NCBI RefSeq assembly: GCF_900475415.1 | Contig: NZ_LS483388.1 | Location: forward strand, 792,001-856,000 | Length of the DNA stretch: 64,000 nucleotides | DNA from: Streptococcus porcinus | Lineage (GTDB): Bacteria; Bacillota; Bacilli; Lactobacillales; Streptococcaceae | Direction: 5' to 3' | Shown: positions 37,701-47,505 of the stretch, one piece after another | Numbering within the stretch: the stretch's first letter is position 1 | Layout of the letters: every line of letters begins with the position of its first letter | Translations under genes and position numbers: made by a program | The notes under the pieces: generated by a model | Told to the model about the DNA's origin: nothing | Database searches by the model: none | Seen by the model: only the letters and a program-made list of their open reading frames with translations

Positions 37701-37735
37701 AAAAAGCCTCTAAGGATTATCCTTAGAGGTTTTAG
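37701..37735. terminator. Bidirectional terminator between the collagen-like gene and gatD
   Basis: AAAAAGCCTCTAAGGA pairs with TCCTTAGAGGTTTT around TTA, with A and T tracts on either side. Confidence 0.88.
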
Positions 37736-37739
37736 ACGT

Positions 37740-38528
37740 TTACCGCTCAAAAGCAGCCTTACTCTTAATGTCGGCATACTCTTCGGCCACTTCTTTAGCT
37801 AAGATGTCCTGATAGGGAGAAAGCTCAATCTCAGGGCCGTACTTGTTCTTTAAAGCGGTTGTCACTAAGCGATAGGCTAGATTGACGTTACGCGAGAGGA
37901 TAGGGCCGTGGAAGTAGGAGCCAAAGACATTTTTGTAATGGACGCCTTCAGTTTGGTCTTCTTTGTTATTACCATTACCATAGACGACCTGTCCGAGCGG
38001 TTTTTCATCCGCAGACAAAAAGGTCCGGCCTTGGTGATTTTCAAAACCGTAATAGGTTTCATTAAATTCCTGATTGTGGATCTTGATGTCACCGATATAG
38101 CGGTTTTTGTCTTGGCCTAGGGTGTAGTGTCCCATGACACCGATGCCGTTAATTAGCTCACCATTAGCTTGAATATAGTACTGGCCTAGCAATTGAAAGC
38201 CCCCGCAGATGGCTAAGATGACCTTATCTTGGTCGATAAACTGGGAGATGGCCGCTTTCTTTGCTGGTAAATCCTTAGCCACAATGCTTTGTTCGTAATC
38301 TTGACCACCACCGAAAAAGACGATATCGTAGTGGTCTTGGTCAAAGTTGTCACCGATTGAGACGATATCAACAGTAACCTTGGCACCTAGTTTCTCTGCG
38401 ACGTACTTGAGCATGAGGACGTTTCCATTATCGCCGTAGGTATTCATTAGATTTCCGTAGAGGTGGGCTAGGTTAAGTTCATAACGGTAGTCACGGTTAG
38501 TGGGAGATTGTAGTGAGGTATAGGTCAT
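37740..38528 (-). CDS. gatD: Lipid II glutaminyl amidotransferase subunit GatD
   Basis: A 262-residue class I glutamine amidotransferase that supplies ammonia to MurT to amidate the D-Glu of lipid II stem peptide to D-isoglutamine. The nucleophile is Cys108 in [13 protein letters not shown], and the catalytic His is in GSYFHGPIL near residue 200. Its ATG overlaps the murT stop by one base (TAATG), so the two are coupled. In streptococci MurT-GatD is needed for normal cell-wall crosslinking. Confidence 0.94.
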   Translation of the reverse strand: MTYTSLQSPTNRDYRYELNLAHLYGNLMNTYGDNGNVLMLKYVAEKLGAKVTVDIVSIGDNFDQDHYDIVFFGGGQDYEQSIVAKDLPAKKAAISQFIDQDKVILAICGGFQLLGQYYIQANGELINGIGVMGHYTLGQDKNRYIGDIKIHNQEFNETYYGFENHQGRTFLSADEKPLGQVVYGNGNNKEDQTEGVHYKNVFGSYFHGPILSRNVNLAYRLVTTALKNKYGPEIELSPYQDILAKEVAEEYADIKSKAAFER

Positions 38529-39871
38529 TAGTTCATCTCCTTTCTAACGAGGTCTTGTTTGGCTAAAAGTTCGCGGAATTCGAGCATGGCGGTATAGGTA
38601 GCTAAGATATAGGCATGGTCAGCTTCTTGCTCTTTGATATTGTCTAAGACCTCTTGGAGGTTGGCTGTCTCGGTGATTTTGTTTTCATCATAACCAGACA
38701 CCCGTAGCCGCCTTGCAATCTCTGAGTGGCGAACGCCGCCAGCATTAATCTCAGTGATGTCCATCTGGCTGATGAGTTCAAAGTTAGCGTCCCAGATCCA
38801 AGAGGTATCAATACCGTCTGCATAGTTGGCATTGAGGAGAACAGAGAGGCTAAAAGGATAGTCGGCTAGTTTAATCATCTCTAGGGCTTGGCTAGCACCA
38901 ACTGGGTTTTTAATCAAGACTAGGGTACAGCTTTTTTGGCCGACAGTGAAGGTTTCCTGGCGACCAAAGACGGCCCGGCTCTTGTCAAAACCAGCTTTAA
39001 TCTTTTCAGGTGCGACACCAAAATACTCGGCAACGGCGACAGCTGCTAGGGCATTATAGATGTTATAGAGCCCGCCAACATTAATCTTATACTCTTGCCC
39101 GTCAATGACAAAGCCTGAGCTATGGTTGCTGAGTTCGGTCAGGGCTGTGAGTTGGTAGTCCAGTTGTGGACGTTCGAACTCACAGTTTAGGCAGATATAA
39201 TGGCCTAAGTTAGCGTAGGTATTTTCCTTGTAACGTAGGATATGCTCACAACGCGGACAGAGGATTCCTTCGGTGTTGTAGTGGGCCAGTTGAGGGTGAT
39301 GAGACTGGGTGTTAAAGCCATAATATCGTATGGGATTGACCACTTCTTTGGAAGCAAAGAGCGGGCTGTCACCATTGGCTAAGATGTTTGCTTCAGGGGC
39401 CTTTTTAGCTCCGTCAAGAATCATCTGGTAGGTAGTGTAAATCTCGCCATAGCGGTCCATCTGATCACGGAAAATATTTGTAAATACAAAGAGGCTAGGA
39501 GTGATATACTGGGTCACCTTTGGTAAGCTAGCTTCGTCAATTTCTAAGACGGCGATTTTTTTTCCACTTTTAGTTCTTTTGGCAGATAAAAAGGTGGAGA
39601 CAATCCCAGTGATCATGTTAGCCCCACTAGGGTTTGTCAGAACCTGGCCGAAGGCTTCTTGTAAGATTCCAACGGTCAAAGCAGTGGTTAAGGTTTTGCC
39701 GTTAGTTCCTGTGACAACAACAATTTCGTAATCTTTAGCTAAGGTATCAAGGATGCTTGGATCAAATTTTAGGGCCAGTTTTCCTGGGTAGGTCGAACCT
39801 CGGCCCATAGTTTTAAGGACGGTCTGTGCCGTCTTCCCGGCAGTAATGCCCATTATCGTTTTCATTTTCAT
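38528..39871 (-). CDS. murT: Lipid II amidating Mur ligase homolog MurT
   Basis: A 447-residue Mur-ligase-like ATPase that activates the D-Glu alpha-carboxyl of lipid II for amidation. The P-loop is [10 protein letters not shown], a central Cys4 zinc ribbon (CPRC and CLNC, about residues 200-225) is typical of MurT, and the C-terminal DUF1727 domain is present. The start ATG at 39871 has no Shine-Dalgarno. An extended -10 (TGTTAAAAT on the minus strand) ends 6 bases before it, so the mRNA may be leaderless. The in-frame ATG at 39865 is an alternative. Confidence 0.92.
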   Translation of the reverse strand: MKMKTIMGITAGKTAQTVLKTMGRGSTYPGKLALKFDPSILDTLAKDYEIVVVTGTNGKTLTTALTVGILQEAFGQVLTNPSGANMITGIVSTFLSAKRTKSGKKIAVLEIDEASLPKVTQYITPSLFVFTNIFRDQMDRYGEIYTTYQMILDGAKKAPEANILANGDSPLFASKEVVNPIRYYGFNTQSHHPQLAHYNTEGILCPRCEHILRYKENTYANLGHYICLNCEFERPQLDYQLTALTELSNHSSGFVIDGQEYKINVGGLYNIYNALAAVAVAEYFGVAPEKIKAGFDKSRAVFGRQETFTVGQKSCTLVLIKNPVGASQALEMIKLADYPFSLSVLLNANYADGIDTSWIWDANFELISQMDITEINAGGVRHSEIARRLRVSGYDENKITETANLQEVLDNIKEQEADHAYILATYTAMLEFRELLAKQDLVRKEMN

Positions 39872-39877
39872 GTTTAT

Positions 39878-39886
39878 ATTTTAACA
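39878..39886 (-). promoter_or_regulatory. Extended -10 of murT, six bases from its ATG
   Basis: Read on the minus strand, TGTTAAAAT is followed by ATAAAC and then ATG. No ribosome site lies between, which points to a leaderless transcript. Confidence 0.5.
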
Positions 39887-39927
39887 TAGAATTCACAAAT
39901 TTAGATACAGAAAATCTTCAGGAAACG

Positions 39928-39936
39928 TGATATAAT
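39928..39936 (+). promoter_or_regulatory. Extended -10 promoter of the cdaA operon
   Basis: TGATATAAT lies 36 bases before the cdaA ATG, back to back with the murT promoter. Confidence 0.6.
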
Positions 39937-39972
39937 ATATATGATATCTATTTCACATAGAAAGCGAGACCT

Positions 39973-40818
39973 ATGAGTAACCTAAGTAATATCGATGCGA
40001 AGTTTATCTTAAGTTTGTTTGATGACCCCAGGATGCTGACTATTCATCTCTTGGATATTTTTATTGTTGCCTATGCTATTTACCGTTTTATCAAGGCTCT
40101 GGCCGGCACTAAAATCATGTCCCTGGTCCAAGGGGTGCTTTTATTTATTATTGTTCGTTTTATCGCCGAGTGGATAGGCCTGACCACTATTACCTATCTG
40201 ATGAACCAAGTCATCACCTATGGGGTGATTGCTGGGGTAGTTATCTTTGCACCGGAAATACGGACAGGATTAGAAAAATTTGGTCGCTCAACTCAAGTTT
40301 TTCGTCCTAAAGAGCTGATGAGCGGTGAAGAGCGCTTAGTAGATGCGATTGTCAAGTCAGTTGCCTATATGAGCCCTCGTAAGATTGGCGCCTTAATTGC
40401 GATCGAACAAACACAGACCTTGCAGGAGTACATCTCAACGGGGATTCCTTTACATGCCGATATTTCTAGTCAGTTACTCATTAATATCTTTATTCCAAAC
40501 ACGCCATTACACGATGGGGCAGTCATTATTTCAGGTAATAAAGTCGTCTCTGCTTGTTCTTATCTGCCACTATCAGAATCTATGTCCATCTCTAAAGAGT
40601 TTGGCACACGGCATCGTGCAGCGATTGGCTTGTCTGAAAACTCAGACGCCATCACCATTGTTGTTTCAGAAGAAACTGGAGGTATTTCTGTAACCCGCAA
40701 GGGCCAGTTCTTGCATGATTTAAGCAAGTCAGATTTTGAAAAGGTCTTACGTTCCTACTTGGTCAAAGAAACAAGTTCGAAAAACATCTGGTATAAGAAA
40801 TGGTGGGGAGGTAAGTAA
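39973..40818 (+). CDS. cdaA: Diadenylate cyclase CdaA
   Basis: A 281-residue membrane enzyme that makes c-di-AMP from two ATP. Three N-terminal helices (about 20-95) are followed by a DAC domain with the catalytic DGA motif (residues 171-173 in TPLHDGAVIISG) and RHR motif (203-205 in GTRHRAAIGLSE). c-di-AMP controls potassium uptake, osmotic balance and wall homeostasis. It is the first gene of the conserved cdaA-cdaR-glmM operon. The ribosome site is weak (AAAGCGAG). Confidence 0.96.
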   Translation: MSNLSNIDAKFILSLFDDPRMLTIHLLDIFIVAYAIYRFIKALAGTKIMSLVQGVLLFIIVRFIAEWIGLTTITYLMNQVITYGVIAGVVIFAPEIRTGLEKFGRSTQVFRPKELMSGEERLVDAIVKSVAYMSPRKIGALIAIEQTQTLQEYISTGIPLHADISSQLLINIFIPNTPLHDGAVIISGNKVVSACSYLPLSESMSISKEFGTRHRAAIGLSENSDAITIVVSEETGGISVTRKGQFLHDLSKSDFEKVLRSYLVKETSSKNIWYKKWWGGK

Positions 40819-40820
40819 CT

Positions 40821-41777
40821 ATGAAGAAATTTTTAAATAGCCGTTTATGGGTCGGCTTAGTGTCAATCTTCTTTGCGATTGCGCTTTTTTTGACCGCAGC
40901 CTCTAGTAATGTGCGAAACACTAATAGCCAGATTTACAGCCCGATTGAAACCTATACCCACAGCCTGACAGATGTCCCCATTGATCTCAAATATGACAGT
41001 GATAAGTATTTCATAAGTGAGTATTCCTATGCGGCCCAAGTTTATCTAACCTCAACTAACCGGATTAAGCTCGACTCTGAGGTCAACAGCGATACCCGTA
41101 ACTTTAAAATCGTGGCCGACCTCAGTGATAGCAAACCAGGAAAAGTTACCGTACCACTAAGAGTGACCAACCTTCCATCTGGGGTAGCGGCAAAAGTGAC
41201 CCCTGATAAGATTTCTGTGACCATCGGTAAAAAGAAAACCAAGACATTCTCAGTCAGTGGCAGTGCCGATCCTAAACAAATAAATCCTGGATATGAGATT
41301 GCTGAAATTTCAACTAGCATCCACAAGGTTGAAGTGACCAGTGATGAGTCTAAGATTGACATGATTGATCACGTGGTGGCTAAATTACCTGACGATGTCC
41401 GACTATCTGCTAACTATAGTGGTGAGGTTACTCTGCAGGCAGTTTCTGCTGATGGGACTGTTTTAGCAAGTTCCATTAGTCCAGCTAAAACCAATCTCAA
41501 GGTTGCCATTAAAAAGATAACTAAAGAAGTTCCTATTAGATTATCTATGGTCGGTCATCTAGATAGTAGTCTCAGCGCAATTACACCGAAATTATCAAAA
41601 CAAACAGCCATTATCTCTGGCCCAAGAGAAGTCTTAGATAACATTTATGAAGTCCTAGCTGAAGTCGATATTTCAGATGTCACTAAAGATGGTAATAAAA
41701 CAATAGCTTTGAAGGCTGATGACGTTTCCATAGAACCCACCTCGGTGACTGTTCAGTTGACAACCAAAAAGAAATAA
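40821..41777 (+). CDS. cdaR: CdaA regulator CdaR (YbbR-domain protein)
   Basis: A 318-residue protein with one N-terminal transmembrane helix (about 9-27) and three YbbR-type beta domains outside the membrane, for example TDVPIDLKYD, KVTVPLRVTNLPSGV and EVPIRLSMVGHL. CdaR binds CdaA and tunes c-di-AMP synthesis. It starts 2 bases after cdaA with GGGGAGG before it. A rather polar C-terminal end (TTKKK) is normal. Confidence 0.93.
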   Translation: MKKFLNSRLWVGLVSIFFAIALFLTAASSNVRNTNSQIYSPIETYTHSLTDVPIDLKYDSDKYFISEYSYAAQVYLTSTNRIKLDSEVNSDTRNFKIVADLSDSKPGKVTVPLRVTNLPSGVAAKVTPDKISVTIGKKKTKTFSVSGSADPKQINPGYEIAEISTSIHKVEVTSDESKIDMIDHVVAKLPDDVRLSANYSGEVTLQAVSADGTVLASSISPAKTNLKVAIKKITKEVPIRLSMVGHLDSSLSAITPKLSKQTAIISGPREVLDNIYEVLAEVDISDVTKDGNKTIALKADDVSIEPTSVTVQLTTKKK

Positions 41778-41835
41778 TAGATAATATCAAAGGAAAATTG
41801 AAACGGAGGAAGCGTTTAACGCTTAAGGATAAATT

Positions 41836-43188
41836 ATGGGTAAATATTTTGGAACAGATGGTGTCCGCGGAGAAGCTAACCTTGAGTTAACCCCCGAGTT
41901 AGCCTTCAAACTAGGCCGTTTTGGTGGCTATGTACTTAGCCAACACGAAACAGAGCGTCCTAGAGTATTTGTAGCCAGAGACACACGGATTTCTGGTGAA
42001 ATGCTTGAATCTGCCCTAATTGCTGGCCTCTTGTCAGTGGGGATTGAAGTTTATAAGTTAGGCGTCCTAGCCACTCCCGGAGTTTCTTACTTGGTCAGAA
42101 CGGAAAATGCTAGCGCAGGCGTTATGATTTCAGCTAGTCACAACCCAGCTCATGATAATGGCATTAAGTTCTTTGGTAGCGACGGTTTTAAATTAGCTGA
42201 TGACCAAGAACTAGAAATTGAAGCCTTGCTTGATGCTCAAGAAGATACCCTTCCTCGTCCAAGTGCACAAGGATTGGGAACTCTGGTGGACTATCCAGAA
42301 GGCTTACGCAAATATGAAAAATTCTTGGTATCAACAGGAATTGGCCTAGAAGGCATGAAAGTTGCCTTAGATACAGCTAATGGTGCAGCGTCAGCCACAG
42401 CACGTGATATTTTCCTTGATTTGCAAGCTGATATCCTCGTGATTGGTGAAAGCCCAAATGGCTTAAACATCAATGATGGCATCGGCTCAACCCACCCAGA
42501 ACAATTACAGGCCTTAGTCCTTGAAAACGGGTCTGATATCGGGTTGGCTTTTGATGGTGATAGCGACCGCTTAATAGCTGTTGATGAAAAAGGGGAGATT
42601 GTTGATGGTGATAAGATTATGTTTATCATCGGGAAGTATCTATCAGAAAAAGGTCTCCTAGCGCAAAACACAATTGTGACAACTGTCATGTCAAATCTTG
42701 GCTTCCACAAAGCCTTGGACCAGCATGGTATTAACAAAGCAGTCACTGCAGTTGGCGATCGTTACGTGGTTGAAGAAATGCGTCGCTCACACTACAATCT
42801 AGGTGGCGAGCAATCTGGCCATGTCATCATCATGGACTATAATACAACCGGTGATGGTCAACTAACAGCTATCCAACTGACCAAGGTCATGAAAGAAACA
42901 GGTAAAACACTGTCAGAGTTAGCCGCAGAAGTAACCATTTATCCTCAAAAATTGGTCAATATCCGTGTTGAAAACAGCATGAAAAACAAGGCGATGGAAG
43001 TTCCAGCTATCGCAGCTATCATTGAACAAATGGAAGCTGAGATGGAAGGTAACGGTCGCATTTTGGTAAGACCAAGTGGAACTGAGCCGCTGCTACGGGT
43101 TATGGCTGAAGCACCAACTGATGAAGCAGTTGATTATTATGTTGACACCATTGCTGACGTTGTTCGTCGTGAAATTGGAATTGCTTAA
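41836..43188 (+). CDS. glmM: Phosphoglucosamine mutase
   Basis: A 450-residue hexose phosphate mutase that makes glucosamine-1-phosphate for peptidoglycan. The phosphoserine loop [13 protein letters not shown] holds Ser101, the magnesium loop is DGDSDR, and the C-terminal phosphate-binding loop is [11 protein letters not shown]. GlmM also inhibits CdaA in other Firmicutes, which fits the operon order. A small stem-loop AAGCG-TTTAA-CGCTT lies just before its AAGGA ribosome site. Confidence 0.96.
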   Translation: MGKYFGTDGVRGEANLELTPELAFKLGRFGGYVLSQHETERPRVFVARDTRISGEMLESALIAGLLSVGIEVYKLGVLATPGVSYLVRTENASAGVMISASHNPAHDNGIKFFGSDGFKLADDQELEIEALLDAQEDTLPRPSAQGLGTLVDYPEGLRKYEKFLVSTGIGLEGMKVALDTANGAASATARDIFLDLQADILVIGESPNGLNINDGIGSTHPEQLQALVLENGSDIGLAFDGDSDRLIAVDEKGEIVDGDKIMFIIGKYLSEKGLLAQNTIVTTVMSNLGFHKALDQHGINKAVTAVGDRYVVEEMRRSHYNLGGEQSGHVIIMDYNTTGDGQLTAIQLTKVMKETGKTLSELAAEVTIYPQKLVNIRVENSMKNKAMEVPAIAAIIEQMEAEMEGNGRILVRPSGTEPLLRVMAEAPTDEAVDYYVDTIADVVRREIGIA

Positions 43189-43191
43189 TAT

Positions 43192-43219
43192 AAAAGTGTC
43201 GTACTTACGACACTTTTTT
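43192..43219 (+). terminator. Terminator of the cdaA-cdaR-glmM operon
   Basis: AAAAGTGTCGTA pairs with TACGACACTTTT around CT, followed by TT. Confidence 0.85.
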
Positions 43220-43254
43220 CATAAGAAAATCACAAGAGAAAGGAGAAGTTAAAG

Positions 43255-43923
43255 TTGCAAGCGCAAATAGAAGAAATCCTCAGACGCTTAGATCCCAAAG
43301 CCTCTGCCTATTTTCAAACCATTATCCCTGAGTACCAGAAAGGTTATGTCGACTACATCTATCAGACAGAAGATTATGAGGTCCAAGGTCGACGTCTTAA
43401 GTATATTAGTAAGCTTTTCCAAGTTTGGCAGGATAAACCGTGGTATTATCTTATGCCTCTCAGTCAAGAGGCTGCTGAAACTATAGCCAATGATTGGCAG
43501 TATCCTAGTCCCTACGATTTTTACAATCTAACTGCTGACCCAGATGATTATGATGAGATAATCAATCCATATCTCCGCCAGGACACTTATGTACAAGTTA
43601 TCCGAAATGGGATTCTCTTTGGCTTTGCCTCCTTTGTCGTGTATGATAAGGAACTGGAGATTGGTCTAGGTATGGCGCCCAAGTGGACTGGGCAATCCTA
43701 TGGTTCTGACTTTTTAAAAGCTATTGAAGATTATGCGCTGAAAACTTACCAAGTGGAGTGCTTTGTCCTTAATGTGGCAGCTTTTAACCAAAGGGCACGG
43801 AAGCTTTATAGTAAGTGCGGCTATAAAGAAGAGAGGCATTTTGCTCAGGAAACCAATGGGTCTGTCTATGATTTTGTGAGAATGACTAAGTCGGTTGCTG
43901 ATAGCGCAGCGACTAAGAAGTAA
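43255..43923 (+). CDS. GNAT-family N-acetyltransferase
   Basis: A 222-residue protein with a C-terminal GNAT domain. EIGLGMAPKWTGQSYGSDF contains the acetyl-CoA-binding loop and VAAFNQRARKLYSKCGY the typical end of the fold. The N-terminal 90 residues look helical and aromatic-rich. The start is TTG at 43255, with AAAGGAGAAG 6-16 bases upstream. The acetylated substrate is unknown. Confidence 0.82.
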   Translation: MQAQIEEILRRLDPKASAYFQTIIPEYQKGYVDYIYQTEDYEVQGRRLKYISKLFQVWQDKPWYYLMPLSQEAAETIANDWQYPSPYDFYNLTADPDDYDEIINPYLRQDTYVQVIRNGILFGFASFVVYDKELEIGLGMAPKWTGQSYGSDFLKAIEDYALKTYQVECFVLNVAAFNQRARKLYSKCGYKEERHFAQETNGSVYDFVRMTKSVADSAATKK

Positions 43924-43952
43924 TTTTAGTCTCGTGACCTATCTCGTAAAAG

Positions 43953-43961
43953 TGGTATAAT
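43953..43961 (+). promoter_or_regulatory. Extended -10 of hemW, six bases from its ATG
   Basis: TGGTATAAT ends at 43961, then AATGCT and ATG. GTGACC 16 bases upstream can serve as a -35. No Shine-Dalgarno is present, so the transcript is probably leaderless. Confidence 0.55.
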
Positions 43962-43967
43962 AATGCT

Positions 43968-45098
43968 ATGAAGAAAAAACCAAGTTCGGCTTATGTGCAT
44001 ATTCCTTTTTGTACGCAAATCTGTTATTATTGTGACTTTTCCAAAGTCTTTATTAAAAATCAGCCTGTTGATGCCTATCTGCAGGCTCTTATTGCTGAGT
44101 TTCGCTCCTATGAAATCAGCCAGCTAAAAACCCTTTATATAGGTGGAGGAACACCGACAGCTATTAATGCTCAGCAACTGGATTATCTCTTGACAGAATT
44201 GACGCGTGATCTTGATGTAGCCAGCTTGGAAGAATTCACCATTGAAGCTAATCCAGGCGACCTTGATGCCGAGAAAATTGCCGTTTTGCAAGCATCAGCC
44301 GTCAACCGCGTATCCCTAGGGGTTCAGACCTTCAATGATAAGCATCTCAAACAGATTGGCCGAAGCCATAATGAAGCACAGATTTATGAAACTATTGACA
44401 GTCTAAAAGCAGCTGGCTTCAGTAATATTTCTATTGACCTGATTTATGCCTTGCCTGGGCAAACGCTTGAGCAAGTCAAAGAAAATGTGGCTAAGGCGCT
44501 TGCTCTAGATATCCCCCATTTAAGCTTATATAGCTTGATTTTAGAGCATCATACTGTTTTTATGAACAAGATGCGACGTGGCAAACTAAACCTACCAACT
44601 GAGGACCTAGAGGCTGAAATGTTTGAGTACATTATCCAAGAGATGGAAGCTCATGGTTTTGAACACTATGAAATTTCTAATTTTGGCAAACCAGGTTACT
44701 ATAGTCAGCATAATCTCATGTACTGGAATAATGACCACTACTATGGTTGTGGGGCAGGTGCCTCTGGTTATCTAGACGGGATTAGGTACCGTAATAGAGT
44801 ACCTATCCAACACTATCTAAAGGCCGTTCAAGAAGGTAATGCCCGTTTGACAGAGGAAGTATTGACCCTTGAGGAGATGATGGAAGAAGAACTTTTTTTG
44901 GGTTTACGGAAGAAATCAGGTGTCTCCATTGCTCAATTTGAAGCTAAATTCCCCCACTCTTTTAAAGAAAGGTATGGTCAGATAGTTGAGGAACTGGTAG
45001 CACAAGGTTTATTAGTTGATGACCCGCAAAGAGTGCGTATGACCAAACGAGGCCTCTTCTTAGGAGACTCAGTAGCAGAAAAATTTATCTTGAAATAG
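43968..45098 (+). CDS. hemW: HemW-like radical SAM protein
   Basis: A 376-residue radical SAM protein of the HemN/HemW family. The cluster motif is CTQICYYCDF (C-x3-C-x2-C), preceded by YVHIPF, and GGGTPTAI follows. Because streptococci lack heme synthesis, the protein is more likely the heme-handling HemW than a coproporphyrinogen oxidase. No ribosome site lies before the ATG. It is followed after 10 bases by the thioesterase gene. Confidence 0.88.
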   Translation: MKKKPSSAYVHIPFCTQICYYCDFSKVFIKNQPVDAYLQALIAEFRSYEISQLKTLYIGGGTPTAINAQQLDYLLTELTRDLDVASLEEFTIEANPGDLDAEKIAVLQASAVNRVSLGVQTFNDKHLKQIGRSHNEAQIYETIDSLKAAGFSNISIDLIYALPGQTLEQVKENVAKALALDIPHLSLYSLILEHHTVFMNKMRRGKLNLPTEDLEAEMFEYIIQEMEAHGFEHYEISNFGKPGYYSQHNLMYWNNDHYYGCGAGASGYLDGIRYRNRVPIQHYLKAVQEGNARLTEEVLTLEEMMEEELFLGLRKKSGVSIAQFEAKFPHSFKERYGQIVEELVAQGLLVDDPQRVRMTKRGLFLGDSVAEKFILK

Positions 45099-45108
45099 GA
45101 GAATTAAC

Positions 45109-45843
45109 ATGGGATTACCCTACAAAGAAAGCTTTACCATGCCCTTTGACTTATGTGATGTCAAGCATGATGCCATACTACCTTTATTACTAGCCTATTG
45201 TTTGACGGTTTCAGGCCGCCAATCACAGGCTTTAGGCCGTAGTGACGCTTATCTATTAGAACAGTTTAAACTGGTTTGGATTATCACTGATTACGAAGTT
45301 AAGATTAGGCGCTTGCCCCTTTTTAATGAAACGATTACCATTCAAACAGAAGCCCTTTCCTATAACAAATTATTCTGTTACCGTCAGTTTGATATCTATG
45401 ACCAAGAGGGCAATCAGCTTGTTGATATTTTGACCTACTTTGCTTTGATGGACCCAGAGACCCGTAAGGTAGCCCCTATTCCTGAAGAAGTAGTTGCTCC
45501 TTATCAAACAGATTTTGTCAAGAAAATCAGGCGGGCTTTTAAAGCACAACCTCTAGAAAATCCCCAGTCCAAAGACTATCATGTCCGTTATTTTGATATT
45601 GACATGAATGGGCATGTCAATAATAGTAAATATCTGGATTGGATCTATGATAGTTTGGGTTATGACTTTCTCAGACATCATAATCCTGTCAGCCTGCGTC
45701 TCAAATATATCAAAGAAGTGGCACCAGGTGGCCAGATTAGGTCACTCTATGTGAAAGAGGATTTAACCACACGACATGAGATCATCTCAGATGGTCAAGT
45801 AAATGCGCAAGCTATTATCGAATGGCAAAAGATTGAAAAATAA
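45109..45843 (+). CDS. Acyl-ACP thioesterase (FatA/TE14 family)
   Basis: A 244-residue double hotdog-fold thioesterase. The active-site segment [15 protein letters not shown] matches the Asn-His of acyl-ACP thioesterases, near residue 165. It would release fatty acids from acyl carrier protein in the cytoplasm. An AGGAG site precedes the ATG, and its stop overlaps the ribosome site of the HAD phosphatase gene. Confidence 0.87.
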   Translation: MGLPYKESFTMPFDLCDVKHDAILPLLLAYCLTVSGRQSQALGRSDAYLLEQFKLVWIITDYEVKIRRLPLFNETITIQTEALSYNKLFCYRQFDIYDQEGNQLVDILTYFALMDPETRKVAPIPEEVVAPYQTDFVKKIRRAFKAQPLENPQSKDYHVRYFDIDMNGHVNNSKYLDWIYDSLGYDFLRHHNPVSLRLKYIKEVAPGGQIRSLYVKEDLTTRHEIISDGQVNAQAIIEWQKIEK

Positions 45844-45853
45844 GGAGGAAAAA

Positions 45854-46618
45854 GTGAGCTATAAAGGCTATTTAATCGACTTAGATGGAACTATCTACAA
45901 AGGAAAGGAAAGAATTCCAGCTGGGGAAGACTTTATTAAACGTTTGCAGCAAAAGGGGATTCCCTATTTACTCGTCACCAATAACACAACTAGAAGACCA
46001 GAGACGGTTCAATCTATGCTTTCGGAACAGTTTCATGTTGAGACGAGTTTAGAGTCGATTTATACAGCTACGATGGCGACTGTCGACTATATGGATGACA
46101 TGAAGCGTGGCAAGACAGCTTATGTCATTGGTGAAGCAGGTCTGAAAACGGCCATTACAGAGGCTGGTTATCAAGAAGATACAGAAAATCCAGCCTATGT
46201 TGTCGTTGGATTAGATTCACAAGTGACCTATGATATGCTGGCAACGGCGACCTTAGCTATTGCTAAAGGTGCCCTCTTTATTGGAACTAATCCTGACTTG
46301 AATATTCCAACCGAAAGAGGACTGATGCCGGGAGCCGGCTCTCTAGTTGCACTGTTAGAAGCAGCAACCCGTGTTAAACCAGTCTTTATCGGGAAACCCA
46401 ATGCTATTATTATGAACAAAGCCTTAGCTATTTTAGGAGTTGAGCGTTCAGAAGCTCTCATGGTAGGAGATAATTATTTAACAGATATAATGGCTGGTAT
46501 TCAAAATGATATTGCAACCTTATTAGTGACAACTGGCTTTACGAAGCCTGAAGAAGTGGCAAGCTTGGCTATTCAACCTAATCATGTTGTTGCTAGCTTA
46601 GATGAATGGGAGGTTTGA
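45854..46618 (+). CDS. HAD-IIA family sugar phosphatase-like protein
   Basis: A 254-residue HAD hydrolase of the NagD-like, TIGR01457 type. Motif I is [12 protein letters not shown], motif II is LVTNNTTR, motif III is IGKPN and motif IV is GDNYLTDI. Likely dephosphorylates small phosphorylated metabolites. I place the start at GTG 45854, immediately after AAGGAGG; the upstream open frame lies within the thioesterase gene. It overlaps the next gene by one base (TGATG). Confidence 0.88.
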   Translation: MSYKGYLIDLDGTIYKGKERIPAGEDFIKRLQQKGIPYLLVTNNTTRRPETVQSMLSEQFHVETSLESIYTATMATVDYMDDMKRGKTAYVIGEAGLKTAITEAGYQEDTENPAYVVVGLDSQVTYDMLATATLAIAKGALFIGTNPDLNIPTERGLMPGAGSLVALLEAATRVKPVFIGKPNAIIMNKALAILGVERSEALMVGDNYLTDIMAGIQNDIATLLVTTGFTKPEEVASLAIQPNHVVASLDEWEV

Positions 46619-47262
46619 TGAAAGAAAAATTTAGTTTAGTAAGCACTTTTATATGGCTATTGTCAGTTTCTGTTTTAGTAACGATTTACCTAGCTTGGCT
46701 AGCTTATCCACTAGAAGTGGATTACTTAAAGATTAGTCAAACAGTCTATATGACAAAAAAGTCAATTCTTTACAACTTTAATGGATTAATGCAATACCTG
46801 ACCAACCCTTTGGTCAGAGAATTGCATTTTGCTAGTTTCACAGCCTCAAAAGCCGGCCTAGCCCATTTTGCTGATGTCAAAGGACTATTTCAAATAGCAC
46901 AAGCTCTGTTTCTCATTACCAGTATTCCTGCTTTGCTATTTCTTAGTCAAACCATTAAACACAAAAGCCTATGGCTCTTTCGTCAGTATCTGCTAATGGC
47001 GATCTTACTTCCCTTTGCTATTGCTATTATGGCAGTCCTTTTTGGTTTTGATCAATTTTTTGTTTTCTTCCATAAACTCCTCTTTGCAGGCAAGGATAAC
47101 TGGGTATTTGACCCCTTAACAGACCCTATTATTTGGATTCTGCCCGAAAAGTTTTTCATGCATTGCTTCATCCTCTTTCTTACTATCTATGAAGTACTCC
47201 TACTAGGCCTTTACTGGTTAAGTCGAAGAAGGAGACCTAAAAATAGAAAACAAGCACTTTGA
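46618..47262 (+). CDS. Integral membrane protein, TIGR01906/DUF1461 type
   Basis: A 214-residue protein with about four or five transmembrane helices (around 8-30, 95-115, 125-150, 185-205). It resembles the TIGR01906 family found next to the HAD-IIA gene in streptococci. The ATG at 46618 follows GGGAGG. Function is unknown. It is the last gene before the tracrRNA-like element, as the same gene is in S. pyogenes (recalled). Confidence 0.8.
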   Translation: MKEKFSLVSTFIWLLSVSVLVTIYLAWLAYPLEVDYLKISQTVYMTKKSILYNFNGLMQYLTNPLVRELHFASFTASKAGLAHFADVKGLFQIAQALFLITSIPALLFLSQTIKHKSLWLFRQYLLMAILLPFAIAIMAVLFGFDQFFVFFHKLLFAGKDNWVFDPLTDPIIWILPEKFFMHCFILFLTIYEVLLLGLYWLSRRRRPKNRKQAL

Positions 47263-47275
47263 AGTGCTTGTTTTT
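47249..47275 (+). terminator. Terminator of the hemW-to-membrane-protein unit
   Basis: AACAAGCACTTT pairs with GAAGTGCTTG around a tight loop and is followed by five T; the 5' arm overlaps the end of the membrane protein gene. Confidence 0.85.
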
Positions 47276-47315
47276 ATGTATATATAAGAGAAAACTGTTA
47301 AATTTGGGGCAAAAC

Positions 47316-47336
47316 AAAAAAGCACCGAATCGGTGC
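47316..47336 (-). terminator. Minus-strand terminator of the tracrRNA
   Basis: GCACCG pairs with CGGTGC around a 3-base loop, followed on the minus strand by TTTTTTG. It terminates in the direction away from ndk. Confidence 0.85.
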
Positions 47337-47408
47337 GCACTTTTACAAGTTGTTTACGGATAACCTTATTTTAACTTGTTGCTATGTTATTTTGAATAAT
47401 TCCAATAA
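47316..47408 (-). ncRNA. tracrRNA-like RNA (orphan, type II-A)
   Basis: Read on the minus strand this is a tracrRNA of the S. pyogenes type. An anti-repeat (about 47405-47371) with TTGGAATTATTCAAAAT and CATAGCAACAAG leads into AAGTTAAAATAAGG, a 14-base stretch that agrees with my memory of S. pyogenes tracrRNA. A nexus-like GGTTATCC follows, then ACTT-GTAA-AAGT (47350-47339), then the terminator GCACCG-ATT-CGGTGC and six T. A weak extended -10 (TGGTAATAA) lies just upstream, near 47421. In S. pyogenes cas9 follows; here ndk follows. No cas gene or CRISPR array is in the window. Confidence 0.85.
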
Positions 47409-47471
47409 AAGTGTTTTGTTATTACCATTAATGATGATTTTATTCTTTTTGTATGCAAACCCTTACATTTT

Positions 47472-47480
47472 TGCTATAAT
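47472..47480 (+). promoter_or_regulatory. Extended -10 promoter of ndk
   Basis: TGCTATAAT ends 25 bases before the ndk ATG, with AGAGGAG between. Confidence 0.6.
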
Positions 47481-47505
47481 GAGAAAAAATAAGAGGAGAC
47501 TGTTA

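Noticed and set aside
42291-42746. Minus-strand 151-codon ORF inside glmM
   Set aside because: Shadow of a conserved gene.
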